Source: UBA6115 sp040776985
GTDB lineage: Bacteria > Bacillota > Clostridia > Christensenellales > Aristaeellaceae
Length of the DNA stretch: 64,000 nucleotides
Assembly: GCA_040776985.1 (NCBI GenBank)
Contig: JAXGZL010000002.1
Location: 620,001 to 684,000 of the forward strand
Direction of reading: 5' to 3'
Shown in pieces: positions 49,406 through 58,133 of this stretch; position 1 is the first letter of the stretch, and every line of letters starts with the position of its first letter. A program made the translations under genes and the position numbers. The notes beneath the pieces were generated by a model. That model saw only the letters and a list, made by a program, of their open reading frames with translations, did not search any database and was not told the DNA's origin.

Positions 49406-49435
49406 ATTCTAATGGGGCCTGAAGGGGGGTGTCAA
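49406..49435 (-). promoter_or_regulatory. SigA-type promoter of DUF2232-rplI-dnaB-yhaM
   Basis: On the minus strand TTGACA (49430-49435) and TAGAAT (49406-49411) with an 18-base spacer, between the topoisomerase A-subunit stop and the DUF2232 start. Confidence 0.78.
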
Positions 49436-49456
49436 GGCAAGTCGGGGGAGGGGCAA

Positions 49457-51904
49457 TCAGAGGATAATATCGCTGACCACATCTTCCATCACCGCCATGA
49501 TATAGGGCTTTCCCCGCTCAGTGAGGGTCTGGCTGGCGATTTCACTGCTCTGCAGGGGAACCAGTTGGCCCTGGCTGGTTTCCACCGTGAAGGCGCGGGG
49601 CACCCGCAGGCAGGCCACTGCCGCCACATAGGACCCATTGCTGCCATTTTTGTTGAAATAGAAGCTGCGCACACCCTTGCCCGCCCGTTTCTGGCTGTCC
49701 ACCACGCTGCCGGGCACCCGCTTCATAAAGCCGCGCTCGCTGGCTATCAGCAGGCTGCAGTCATCCCCGATGCCGCCCACCCTTTTCAGCTTATCCTTGG
49801 GCATCAGCCGCATGGCGCGCACGCCGCCGGTCACCCGGCCCATCACCGGCACATCCTCCTGGGAGAAGCGGATGATCATTCCCTGATGGGTGAGGCAGTA
49901 CAGGTCATCACTGGGCAGCGGCTGGCAGACCTCAATCAGCTGGTCACCCTTGCCCAGTTTGATGGCGGCGATTTTGCTTCTTCTGGCGCGGTATTCATCC
50001 AGGGCAGAGCGCTTTACCATGCCCTTTTCGGTGAAGAAAAACAAATCCGGTGCATCCTCTGTTTGGTCCGGGCCCATCACCAGCACCGACACGCACTGTT
50101 CCCCATCTTCCAGGCCGTTCAAGACCCCAGCCAGCAGGGTGCCCCGGTCACGGGGACGGCTCTGCTCTTCCAGCTGGTGCACAGGCAACTGATAGCAGTT
50201 GCCGTACTGGGTGAAGAACAGCAGCTGATGGTCGCTCATGGTCTGGAAGACATAGCGGGGCATATCAGCGCTGGTTTCAGGCAGCTCCGCCTTGTCATAG
50301 GCCCTGGGGGACATGCGCCGCAGCTGGCCGCCGCGCGTCATCACCACCACGGTTTCCTCAGGCACCGGGATGTCTGCCGCCAGGGGCAGGTCCTCCGCCT
50401 GCTCATCCACCTTCATGATCTCTGTGCGCCGTTCATCCCCGTATTTGTCTGCCACTTCCTGCAGCTCTTCCTTGATAAGGGACATCAGCAGTTTTTCATT
50501 GCCCAAAATGGACTTCAGCTTAGCCACCAGCTTCTTGACCGCCTCATACTCTTTGCGCAGGGTGAGGATTTCAAGGCCGGTCAGCCGCTGGAGCCGCAGG
50601 TCCAGGATGGCCTGGGCCTGCACATCGCTCAGCTGAAAGCGGTTCATCAGGCCTTCCTTGGCCTGCTTGACGCTTTGGGATTGCCGGATCAGGCGGATCA
50701 CCTCATCCAGGTTGTCCACGGCGATGATCAAGCCTTCCAGGATGTGGGCCCGCTGTTCCGCCTGGTCCAGTTCATACCGGGTGCGCCTTGTGAACACCTG
50801 CTTCTGATGGGCGATGTAGTAGTTGATGGCCGATATCAGACCCATCTGCTCCGGCCGGCCACCGGCGATGGCCACCATGTTGACGCCCACCGTGGTCTGC
50901 AGGTCGCTGTAACGGTACAGATAGGCCAGCACCGCCTCCGGGTCCGCACCTTTTTTGATTTCAATGACCGCGCGCATGCCGGTGCGGTCGGACTCGTCCC
51001 GGATGTCATATATGCTGCCCAGGGCCGCCTTCCTGGCCTCAGACAAGGCCAGGATGCGCTCCAGCATCTGGGCTTTGTTCACCTGATAAGGGATCTCTGT
51101 GATGCACAGCAGGTGACGGCCTGACTTCCCCGGCTCAATATGCACCCGTGCCCGCAGCTGCAGCCGCCCACGGCCGGTCAGGAAAGCTTCCCGGATCTCG
51201 GAGGTGTCCAGCAGAATGCCCCCGGTGGGAAAGTCCGGCGCCGGGATGATCTGCATCAGGCTGTCCAGATCCGTGTCCGGCTGGTCAATCAACCGGATGG
51301 TGGCCTCAACCACCTCTTTCAGGTTATGGGGCGGGATGTTGGTGGCCAGGCCTACGGCAATGCCGGTGGCGCCGTTGACCAGCATGTTGGGATAGCGGGA
51401 GGGGAGGAGGTCTGGCTCCTTCATGGTGTCGTCAAAGTTCAGGTGGAAGCCCACCGTGTCCTTCTGGATGTCCCGCAGCAGCTCGGTGGCCAGGGGAGCC
51501 ATACGGGCTTCCGTATAGCGCATGGCGGCTGCGGTATCCCCGTCAATGGAGCCAAAGTTGCCATGCCCATCCACCAGCATGCCCCGCATGGAAAAGGGCT
51601 GCGCCATGCGCACCAGTGCGTCATAGACCGAGGTTTCCCCGTGAGGGTGATACTTGCCCAGGCAGTCTCCCACAATGCGGGCGCATTTGCGGTGGGGCTT
51701 GTCAGGGGTCAGGCCCAGCTCGTGCATGGTGAAGAGGATGCGCCGCTGAACGGGCTTCAAGCCGTCCTCCACCCGTGGCAGGGCACGCTCCAGGATGACA
51801 TGCTCCGCGTAGGGCATCATGCTCTTGGCCATCACCTCTTCCAGGGAGGCCTGGATCACCTCATCCAGCCGTTCTTCAAAGCTTTTTTTGCTGCTTTTGC
51901 TCAT
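49457..51904 (-). CDS. Type IIA DNA topoisomerase subunit A (GyrA/ParC)
   Basis: DNA breakage-reunion subunit, 815 residues. ALPRVEDGLKPVQRRIL, KYHPHGETSVYDALVRMAQPFS (quinolone-resistance region) and the catalytic Tyr130 in AAAMRYTEARM are present; a coiled coil near 430-480 precedes a C-terminal beta-pinwheel made of repeated RGG.-..K-type blades. The usual GyrA box is QRRGGKG; here residues 738-744 read QKRAGKG, so the wrapping function that separates gyrase from topoisomerase IV is unclear. It follows the B subunit after 12 bases. No dnaA, recF or dnaN is nearby, unlike the usual gyrase locus, so topoisomerase IV is equally possible. Confidence 0.93.
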   Translation of the reverse strand: MSKSSKKSFEERLDEVIQASLEEVMAKSMMPYAEHVILERALPRVEDGLKPVQRRILFTMHELGLTPDKPHRKCARIVGDCLGKYHPHGETSVYDALVRMAQPFSMRGMLVDGHGNFGSIDGDTAAAMRYTEARMAPLATELLRDIQKDTVGFHLNFDDTMKEPDLLPSRYPNMLVNGATGIAVGLATNIPPHNLKEVVEATIRLIDQPDTDLDSLMQIIPAPDFPTGGILLDTSEIREAFLTGRGRLQLRARVHIEPGKSGRHLLCITEIPYQVNKAQMLERILALSEARKAALGSIYDIRDESDRTGMRAVIEIKKGADPEAVLAYLYRYSDLQTTVGVNMVAIAGGRPEQMGLISAINYYIAHQKQVFTRRTRYELDQAEQRAHILEGLIIAVDNLDEVIRLIRQSQSVKQAKEGLMNRFQLSDVQAQAILDLRLQRLTGLEILTLRKEYEAVKKLVAKLKSILGNEKLLMSLIKEELQEVADKYGDERRTEIMKVDEQAEDLPLAADIPVPEETVVVMTRGGQLRRMSPRAYDKAELPETSADMPRYVFQTMSDHQLLFFTQYGNCYQLPVHQLEEQSRPRDRGTLLAGVLNGLEDGEQCVSVLVMGPDQTEDAPDLFFFTEKGMVKRSALDEYRARRSKIAAIKLGKGDQLIEVCQPLPSDDLYCLTHQGMIIRFSQEDVPVMGRVTGGVRAMRLMPKDKLKRVGGIGDDCSLLIASERGFMKRVPGSVVDSQKRAGKGVRSFYFNKNGSNGSYVAAVACLRVPRAFTVETSQGQLVPLQSSEIASQTLTERGKPYIMAVMEDVVSDIIL

Positions 51905-51916
51905 TCTTACTGTCCT

Positions 51917-53872
51917 TTAAGCCTGCATCTCTTCAAACAGGTCGCTCTTGTTGAAGTTGGCATGGTGGGTGATGTACTCCCGGCGGGGGTCTATTTTATC
52001 GCCCATCAGGATGGTGATGATGCGGTCAGCCTCCGCGCCGTCTTCAATGGTCACCTGCATAAGCTTGCGCTTCTGCGGATCCATGGTGGTTTCCCACAAT
52101 TGCTCCGGGTTCATCTCGCCCAGGCCTTTATAGCGCTGCAGGGTATAGTTCTTGCCCTTGGGCAGGATTTTCTGCAGCTCCTTGTCGTTGTAGGCATAGA
52201 CCTCCTTGCTGCCTGCCTTTAACAGGTAAAGGGGCGGCATGCCGATGTACACATGACCGCTGGCGATCAATTCCCGCATATAGCGGAAAAAGAAGGTGAG
52301 CAGGATGGCCCTGATATGGGCGCCGTCCTGGTCGGCGTCGGAAAGGATGATCACCTTGTCGTACTTCAGCTGGGACAGGTCAAAATCCTGGTCAATACCG
52401 GTGCCCAGGGCGGTGATGATGGAGCGGAACTCCACATTGGCCAGCACCTGATCAATGCGCTTTTTCTCCACATTCAGGGGTTTCCCGCGCAGAGGCAGAA
52501 TGGCCTGGAATCTACGGTCGCGGCCCTGCTTGGCGCTGCCGCCGGCGCTGTCGCCTTCCACGATAAAGAGCTCATTTTCCTTGGCGTTGCGCCCGGTGCA
52601 GCTGGACAGCTTGCCCACCAGGGGGGCTGCCTCCAACTCGCTTTTCGCCCGGGCCACGTCCCTGGCCTTGCGGGCGGCTTCCCGCACCTTGGCGGACTTG
52701 ATGGATTTTTCAATGATCGTCTGCGCCAGGGAGGCGTTGCGCAGGTCCTCCAGGTACTCAGACAGCTTCTGCAGGATCACTGCCTCCACAGCCGGGCGGG
52801 CCTCGGTGTTGCCCAGGCGGCCTTTGGTCTGCCCCTCAAACTGGGGGTTGGGCATTTTCACGCAGAGCACTGCGGTCATGCCCTCCCGGTAGTCCTCGCC
52901 CGCCAGGTTGTTGTCCCGCTCCTTCAACGCGCCAACCCGCCTGGCGTAGTCGTTGAATGCCTTGGTCAGCGCCGTGCGGAAGCCGATTTCGTGGGCGCCG
53001 CCCTCCCCGGTGGGGATGTTGTTCACATAGGAAAACAGGTTTTCATTGTAGGAATCAGAAAACTGGATGGCGCAGCTGACCAGCATCTGGTCCCTGCCGC
53101 CTTCCAGGAAGATCACATTGTCGTGCAGGGCGGTTTTCTCGAAGTTGAGAAACTGCACATAGTCCACAATGCCGCCTTCATACTGGAAAATGCGGGGCTC
53201 ATTGGCAGGGGGGACGGCCCTCTCATCTGTAAAAGTGATTTTGATTCCTTTGTTGAGGTAGGCCAACTCCCGCAGGCGCCTGGCCACCAGCTCCCCATTG
53301 AAATGGGTTTCGTCAAAGATCTCATCATCCGGCAAAAAGCGCACCAGGGTGCCCCTTTTGCGGGTGTTGCTGACCCGCTCCAGATCACCCACCGGGCGTC
53401 CGGGCAGCACCTTTCCTGTTTTCTTGTCAATGATGGTTTCAAAGCGCATGCGCCAGTGGGTCCAGTCACGGTAGCTGTCCACCACCAGCCACTTGCTAAG
53501 CGCGTTGACCACTGACGCGCCAACGCCATGAAGGCCGCCGGAATAGCTGTAGTTCTGGTGGTCAAACTTTCCCCCGGCATGAAGCTTGGTGAAGATCACC
53601 TGAAGCCCAGGCATCTTAAGCCCTGGATGCAGGTCGGTTGGCATGCCCCGCCCATTGTCCCAGACGCTGGCAGAGCCATCCTGATGAAGGGTGACCGCCA
53701 CCTCATCCGCAAAGTCATTGGCCGCCTCGTCAATGGCGTTGTCCACAATCTCCCAAAGCAGATGATGCAGGCCCCTTGAGCCGGTGGAGCCAATGTACAT
53801 GCCGGGACGAAGCCGGACCGCGTCCAGCTCCTCCAGCACCTGAATATTTTCTGATGTATACTGCTGCGCCAT
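51917..53872 (-). CDS. Type IIA DNA topoisomerase subunit B (GyrB/ParE)
   Basis: ATPase subunit, 651 residues, the size of Gram-positive GyrB/ParE. GHKL ATPase motifs: EIVDNAIDEA (Glu/Asn), DNGRGMPTDLHP, GGLHGVGASVVNALS; transducer ends in KTKG-like QTKGRLGN; TOPRIM has EGDSAGGSAKQGRDR and DADQDGAHIR, and the C terminus has YKGLGEMNPEQLWETTMDP. Start ATG 53872 follows AGGAGTGAAC; the frame runs on to 53962 but past the promoter. Gyrase versus topoisomerase IV is undecided for the same reasons as its partner. Confidence 0.94.
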   Translation of the reverse strand: MAQQYTSENIQVLEELDAVRLRPGMYIGSTGSRGLHHLLWEIVDNAIDEAANDFADEVAVTLHQDGSASVWDNGRGMPTDLHPGLKMPGLQVIFTKLHAGGKFDHQNYSYSGGLHGVGASVVNALSKWLVVDSYRDWTHWRMRFETIIDKKTGKVLPGRPVGDLERVSNTRKRGTLVRFLPDDEIFDETHFNGELVARRLRELAYLNKGIKITFTDERAVPPANEPRIFQYEGGIVDYVQFLNFEKTALHDNVIFLEGGRDQMLVSCAIQFSDSYNENLFSYVNNIPTGEGGAHEIGFRTALTKAFNDYARRVGALKERDNNLAGEDYREGMTAVLCVKMPNPQFEGQTKGRLGNTEARPAVEAVILQKLSEYLEDLRNASLAQTIIEKSIKSAKVREAARKARDVARAKSELEAAPLVGKLSSCTGRNAKENELFIVEGDSAGGSAKQGRDRRFQAILPLRGKPLNVEKKRIDQVLANVEFRSIITALGTGIDQDFDLSQLKYDKVIILSDADQDGAHIRAILLTFFFRYMRELIASGHVYIGMPPLYLLKAGSKEVYAYNDKELQKILPKGKNYTLQRYKGLGEMNPEQLWETTMDPQKRKLMQVTIEDGAEADRIITILMGDKIDPRREYITHHANFNKSDLFEEMQA

Positions 53873-53932
53873 GTTCACTCCTTGCAAGATTGCAGCCGGC
53901 GCAATGTGGCCGGCCGCGGGGAATCTGATTAA

Positions 53933-53962
53933 ATTATAGCATAGCAAAGGGGCATGGCACAA
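53933..53962 (-). promoter_or_regulatory. SigA-type promoter of the topoisomerase pair
   Basis: On the minus strand TTGTGC (53957-53962) and a perfect TATAAT (53933-53938), 18-base spacer, 61 bases before the B-subunit ATG. Confidence 0.68.
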
Positions 53963-53984
53963 GAAAGGCGGTGATTCTGTCTGT

Positions 53985-55322
53985 TTATTCTGTCAGCTGG
54001 TCAAGGGCCTTGATGAACTGATCAGCGCTGATTCTGCCTGTGGAAAAATCCTCTGTCAACTGCCAGGCTTCCCGCCATAAAAGCGGGGTATGCGGCGGGA
54101 AAAAGAGCGTTGGGGCTATTTCTTTGTACTCAGCCAGCCACTGGGGTGAAACCAGGTATTTCCAGTCCCCGGACTGCATGGATTCAAGCACCCTTGACTG
54201 CCGGCTCAGCTGGTCCTCCAGTTCCTTCTGTCTGGATGCCGAGAGTCCGCCCCTGTTCAGCTGGTTCCGGGTCTTATCAATGCGCTGCTTTTGCTCCTCA
54301 ATGTCCTTGTCGAGGTTTTCCCGCATCAGGGGCTGGCTGTCCATAAATGCGTAGGTGCCAGCATAGGAGGACAGGTGGGTGATCGCATGCTCCAGATACC
54401 GGGTCGCCAGTTCCTGATTAGCGCTGTCTGACCCAAGGCAAAGCAGTCTGGCCGTCGCTTTGTGAAGCGCAGGCTGATCCGCGCTGATGCGAAGGGGCAT
54501 GGCGTGGGAATAGCCGCCATTGACGGGAAGAATCCCGTAGCTTGATAGGCTGTTATCAAACAGCTGCATCATCCCCTCTATTTTTTGAGGCTCCGCGGTG
54601 TACAGCGCTTGTCCAAGTTTTACCGACCGATCAAGCAGCGCCCTGAACTCCGGGGTGTCAAACTGGGGCATGCGCCCTTCTGCCAGAGAGGGAAGGATAT
54701 AGCAGTCCATCAACACTTCCACCAGGTAGCTGACATAGGAATGCTGGTTATAGAGGGATTCATCAAACATGCTGCTCACACGGACATTGGGCACCGGGCT
54801 TTGCTTGATGCGATTCACCCATTGTTCAAGAAAATCCAGCAGTTCAGAAAAGCAGGTGGGGGCAGGCGTGCCATCAAGGCCCGCTGCCTTCCAGCCGTCC
54901 TCATTCCAGCTAAAGCTGCTGAGTAAAACAGAATCAGGAATGGCATGGGTTTTGCCCTCCCGCATCAGCTGATCCCTGAGAGAAGGCCAAAGGCGGCCTG
55001 CCGCCTCCTGAATGACAACGCTTCCTGACAGGTCAGCGCACAGCCCCTCCGCCATGATCCGCTGGCAGTCATAGCTGGAAAGGTTTAACTGGAACAAGTC
55101 AAAGGGTGGCCTTGCACCTTTGAGTGCTTTCAGCAACGCTTCGGTGTTGTCATACCAGGTGTTGTCGGATTCAAGCTTAAGTTCCGGGAAAGCCCCCATG
55201 AATGAATCATAACTCGGATTCAGACGGCGGGGGAACTCTACGCCCTGGGTGCGCAGGGTTTCCCCGGACGCGCTCAATACAAGAAGGCAAAGCGTGAAGA
55301 AAATCAGCATCAGGCCTTTCAA
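53985..55322 (-). CDS. Secreted solute-binding-protein-like protein
   Basis: 445 residues with a signal peptide (GLMLIFFTLCLLVLSASG) and no lipobox cysteine. The body has the look of an ABC-type extracellular binding protein: TEALLKALKGARPPFDLFQLNLSSYDCQRIMAEGLCADLS, SFSWNEDGWKAAGLDGTPAPTCFSELLDFLEQW-type hinge and PLRISADQPA. A coiled-coil insert lies near 325-375 (DKDIEEQKQRIDKTRNQLNRG). No permease or ATPase gene is adjacent, so it is an orphan, perhaps a sensor partner of the sigma/anti-sigma pair. TTG start 55322 has GGGAGGTT in place. Confidence 0.72.
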   Translation of the reverse strand: MKGLMLIFFTLCLLVLSASGETLRTQGVEFPRRLNPSYDSFMGAFPELKLESDNTWYDNTEALLKALKGARPPFDLFQLNLSSYDCQRIMAEGLCADLSGSVVIQEAAGRLWPSLRDQLMREGKTHAIPDSVLLSSFSWNEDGWKAAGLDGTPAPTCFSELLDFLEQWVNRIKQSPVPNVRVSSMFDESLYNQHSYVSYLVEVLMDCYILPSLAEGRMPQFDTPEFRALLDRSVKLGQALYTAEPQKIEGMMQLFDNSLSSYGILPVNGGYSHAMPLRISADQPALHKATARLLCLGSDSANQELATRYLEHAITHLSSYAGTYAFMDSQPLMRENLDKDIEEQKQRIDKTRNQLNRGGLSASRQKELEDQLSRQSRVLESMQSGDWKYLVSPQWLAEYKEIAPTLFFPPHTPLLWREAWQLTEDFSTGRISADQFIKALDQLTE

Positions 55323-55350
55323 ACTGTTTAACCTCCCTGGATGGTCAAAG

Positions 55351-55385
55351 GAAAGCGCCGCAAGGTTTTTGCCTGCGGCGCTTTC
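55351..55385 (-). terminator. Strong hairpin between the anti-sigma and binding-protein-like genes
   Basis: GAAAGCGCCGCA (55351-55362) pairs without mismatch with TGCGGCGCTTTC (55374-55385); two further G-C pairs extend it. On the minus strand it is followed only by CTTTG, so it may attenuate rather than end transcription into the downstream gene. Confidence 0.6.
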
Positions 55386-55394
55386 CGGGGTGAT

Positions 55395-56495
55395 TTACTT
55401 CAAGGTGATAACAAGGGATTCGTCAGCGCCTGTCAGTTTCATGGTTTCCGGGAGCTGATCCGCCCCGATCATCTGGTGCAGGGTGACCATCGGCCACTGA
55501 TCCTCCTTTACCCAGCCGGACATGTTGATGCCACTGGGGAAGGCCCTGCCCTCCGCCGTCTGATAGTCCCACTGGTAAAGGACCTGCAACACATCCTCTT
55601 TACTGGCGTCGGGGCCGGCCTCCGCTTCTGTGGTCAGATAGATTCCGGCGACAGTCTGCTCAGCCTTCAGGCTTTTGACGGTGTAGCCGTCCAGTTTGGC
55701 CTCGCCCTCCGGTTGATAGGCCTTTTTAGCGATCACCTTGCCCACCGGGATGGTGACAGCTTCTTCCAGCTGCCATTCCTTGCCGGGAACCAATTCCCCG
55801 GTTTCAGGGTTGATCTCCTGCGCCTTTAAGGTCAGGGTCCCTTCCAGGGTCTCCCTGAGGGCCTCCGGCTTTGTCTGCAGCATATCAATCAGCAGCAGGG
55901 AGCCATCCTCAGCGTACTGTTCCGCCATCATCTCTTCCCCGTTGTGCAGGGCAAAATCAATGGTCAGGTAGGAAGAGATCATGTAAAGGGGGACCTTGGC
56001 CTGTTTTGCGGCTTCCAGAAGGCTGGTTTCAGCGGGCAGCTTCAGCCTTTTTGCTTCGCTTTCAGGGATTCGGTCAGAGCTGTCTCCGCTGGATGCCACT
56101 AGGACAGCCGGCGAATCATCGGCGACACGCGCCTGAGTGCTGACCACCACCACCCGGCCGTCCGCCAGCAGCTCTCCAAGGCTGAACTGGATGGGGCCTG
56201 CGGTGAAGGTTTTGTTTTCACTGCCTGCAATCAGGGTCTTGGCGGACTCCGGCAGGGTTTTGGGGAACAGTTTCTCAATCAGGTTGATCATGCCCAGCTG
56301 ATCTGCCGCCAGGGCCACGGCCATGGTCAGCACAATGATGGCGGCTGCAATCAGCACAGCCCTTAATGATGTTTTCTTCACAGGGGTTTCCTCCTTGACG
56401 GAACGGGCGGCGTTCATCAGCGCGCTGTGGCATTCCTCAGGCATTGGGGGAAAGGCTTCTCTCAGGCTCAGGTCCTTGTCGCTGTTTCTGTTCAT
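55395..56495 (-). CDS. Probable membrane anti-sigma factor
   Basis: 366 residues. A ~40-residue cytoplasmic part (LREAFPPMPEECHSALMNAARSV) is followed by one transmembrane helix (~45-64, VLIAAAIIVLTMAVALA) and a large outside domain rich in strands, which fits the DUF4179-like anti-sigma layout. The zinc HxxxCxxC of classical ZAS domains is absent. The start overlaps the sigma factor stop by four bases, the usual sigma/anti-sigma arrangement, so it should hold that sigma factor inactive until an envelope signal arrives. Confidence 0.72.
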   Translation of the reverse strand: MNRNSDKDLSLREAFPPMPEECHSALMNAARSVKEETPVKKTSLRAVLIAAAIIVLTMAVALAADQLGMINLIEKLFPKTLPESAKTLIAGSENKTFTAGPIQFSLGELLADGRVVVVSTQARVADDSPAVLVASSGDSSDRIPESEAKRLKLPAETSLLEAAKQAKVPLYMISSYLTIDFALHNGEEMMAEQYAEDGSLLLIDMLQTKPEALRETLEGTLTLKAQEINPETGELVPGKEWQLEEAVTIPVGKVIAKKAYQPEGEAKLDGYTVKSLKAEQTVAGIYLTTEAEAGPDASKEDVLQVLYQWDYQTAEGRAFPSGINMSGWVKEDQWPMVTLHQMIGADQLPETMKLTGADESLVITLK

Positions 56496-56947
56496 GCCTC
56501 CAGTTCCTTTCTTAATTGTTGTTTGGCCCGGTAGATGCGCCCACGCACTGTTGACAGGGGGAGGCGCAGGGTTTTGGCGATTTGTTCATACCTCATGCCT
56601 TCGGAGTATTTGAGGATCAGCGGCAGACGCAGTCTTTCCGGCATCTCCTGAAGCATCAGGGCAAGGGACAGGTCTGGTGGGTCACTGGAGGGCTCCGGAA
56701 CCTCTTCCAGGGAGACCACGCCGCGCCTTTTTCGTTGGATGTTGCGGCTTTCATTGATCAGAATGCGGGTGATCCAGGTGGTGAAATGCTGTTTTTCACG
56801 CAGGCTTCCGCGTTTTTCCCAGGCTTTCAGGGCTGCCTCCTGCAGGGCATCCTTGCAATCCTCGTTGTTTCTCAGGATGGCGTAGGACACGCGGTAAAGC
56901 ATGCCGCTGGCCCTCTCAATTTCCTGTACGAAGAAGTTCCTGTCCAT
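56492..56947 (-). CDS. ECF-type RNA polymerase sigma factor
   Basis: 151 residues. Region 2 (MLYRVSYAILRNNEDCKDALQEAALKAWEKRGSL with the -10-binding helix, then FTTWITRILINESRNIQRKRR) and region 4 (LPLILKYSEGMRYEQIAKTLRLPLSTVRGRIYRAKQQLRK) are complete; there is no region 1.1 or 3, as expected for an ECF sigma. Its own promoter is not clear: a GGAAAC and CGTCTA pair lies upstream but with too short a spacer. Coupled to the anti-sigma gene by ATGA. Confidence 0.93.
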   Translation of the reverse strand: MDRNFFVQEIERASGMLYRVSYAILRNNEDCKDALQEAALKAWEKRGSLREKQHFTTWITRILINESRNIQRKRRGVVSLEEVPEPSSDPPDLSLALMLQEMPERLRLPLILKYSEGMRYEQIAKTLRLPLSTVRGRIYRAKQQLRKELEA

Positions 56948-57021
56948 TTCATCACCTCACATAGCGCTACACCCATTAGACGGTCCGGAACCCCGTTTCC
57001 TCACGCAGGCTGAAAATGATC

Positions 57022-57050
57022 TTAAATATTCTCCTTTTATAGGGTACAAT
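57022..57050 (+). promoter_or_regulatory. Possible promoter of the zinc metallopeptidase gene
   Basis: TACAAT at 57045-57050 with TTAAAT at 57022-57027, 17-base spacer. The -10 is good and the -35 weak. It lies 45 bases before the ATG at 57095. Confidence 0.45.
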
Positions 57051-57094
57051 AGAATGACGGAAGAAATAAAGAAGAATTGAGTGAGGCTATTAAC

Positions 57095-57994
57095 ATGAAA
57101 TGGGAAGGCAGAAGAAAAAGCAGCAACGTCAATGACGCCAGGGGCAGAAGCGGATACAGCGGTGGCTTTACCGGTGGGCGCAAGGTGGCAACAGGTGGTG
57201 GTCTGGGCCTGATTGTTGTGCTGGTGCTGTTTCTATTAACCGGAAACCCGGGGATTTTTACCGGCGGGCTGGATAACCAAAGCGTCGCCCTGCCTCCCAG
57301 CAACCAGCAGCAGGGCGAGTACAGGGGAACAGCCCAGGAGCAGGAGCTGTTTGACTTTGCCAGCGTGGTTCTGGCGGACATCGAGGACACCTGGAACACC
57401 CTCCTGCCCAGGGAAGGGCACAAGTATGTGGAACCGACGCTCACCATCTATTCCGGCATGGTGAACTCCGGCTGCGGCACCGCGGATTCCGGCGTGGGGC
57501 CCTTTTATTGCCCAAGGGATCACACCATCTACCTGGATTTAAGTTTTTATAAGACCCTGGTCACCCGCTATGGCGCCAAGCAGGGGGATTTCAGCATGGC
57601 TTATGTAATCGCCCATGAGGCAGGCCACCATGTGCAGACCCTGCTGGGCATCACCCAGCAGCTGGACCAGCTGCGCCAGCAGGTGGCGAGGGGGCAGATG
57701 AGCCAGCAGGAGTTCAACCAGTACAGCGTGCGTTTTGAGCTGCAGGCGGATTATCTGGCCGGCGTGGTGGCCAGGTACATGGCGGAAAGGGGCTATCTGG
57801 AGCCAGGGGACCTGGAGGAGGCCCTCAGCGCCGCGTCTGCGGTGGGGGATGACCACATCCAGAAGAAGATGCAGGGCTACGCGGACCCGGACAGCTTCAA
57901 CCATGGCACCAGCGCCCAGCGCAAGCGCTGGTTCATGAATGGCTATGAGACGGGGGACTTGTCAGGCTGGGACACCTTTAACCAGCCCATCTGA
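57095..57994 (+). CDS. YpfJ-family neutral zinc metallopeptidase, membrane-anchored
   Basis: 299 residues. A basic N terminus (MKWEGRRKSS) with a Gly-rich stretch and one helix (LGLIVVLVLFLLTG, ~36-50) suggests a type II anchor. The catalytic domain has YVIAHEAGHHVQTLLG (gluzincin HExxH form HEAGH) and FELQADYLAGV, which supplies the third ligand; FYCPRDHTIYLDLSFY is also typical. Substrates of the YpfJ family are unknown. ATG 57095 follows GAGG at eight bases; the TTG at 57077 is not preceded by a good site. Divergent from the sigma factor gene. Confidence 0.92.
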   Translation: MKWEGRRKSSNVNDARGRSGYSGGFTGGRKVATGGGLGLIVVLVLFLLTGNPGIFTGGLDNQSVALPPSNQQQGEYRGTAQEQELFDFASVVLADIEDTWNTLLPREGHKYVEPTLTIYSGMVNSGCGTADSGVGPFYCPRDHTIYLDLSFYKTLVTRYGAKQGDFSMAYVIAHEAGHHVQTLLGITQQLDQLRQQVARGQMSQQEFNQYSVRFELQADYLAGVVARYMAERGYLEPGDLEEALSAASAVGDDHIQKKMQGYADPDSFNHGTSAQRKRWFMNGYETGDLSGWDTFNQPI

Positions 57995-58001
57995 TTGAAG
58001 G

Positions 58002-58031
58002 TTTACATCTGAAATCAACCTGTGGTATAAT
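58002..58031 (+). promoter_or_regulatory. SigA-type promoter of rpsO
   Basis: TTTACA at 58002-58007 and TATAAT at 58026-58031 with an 18-base spacer. The message would carry a leader of nearly 100 bases. Confidence 0.8.
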
Positions 58032-58036
58032 GTGCA

Positions 58037-58133
58037 AGTGGTTTAACCGTTCCCTCGGGTCTGCGACACTCCAACGCGATGCTGAGGATGCGGGGATTAT
58101 AAGGGGAAGGCCACGCCCCAAAAGGAGAAAGAC
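58037..58133 (+). promoter_or_regulatory. rpsO leader, probable S15 autoregulatory RNA
   Basis: A structured leader: TTCCC (58050-58054) can pair with GGGAA (58104-58108), enclosing GCG/CGC and GATGC-rich elements, with CGGGGATTATAAGGGGAAG just before the ribosome binding site AAAGGAGAA. Leaders of this kind in Gram-positive rpsO genes bind S15 and repress translation. The pattern is recognised by eye only. Confidence 0.55.

Noticed and set aside
49364..51124. 586-codon plus-strand frame opposite the topoisomerase A gene
   Set aside because: Shadow of a conserved minus-strand gene; starts inside the promoter region of DUF2232 and has no family signature.
56948..57010. Autoregulatory ECF promoter (GGAAAC ... 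CGTCTA) before the sigma factor gene
   Set aside because: The spacer is about 12 bases, too short for the 16-17 expected of ECF promoters.
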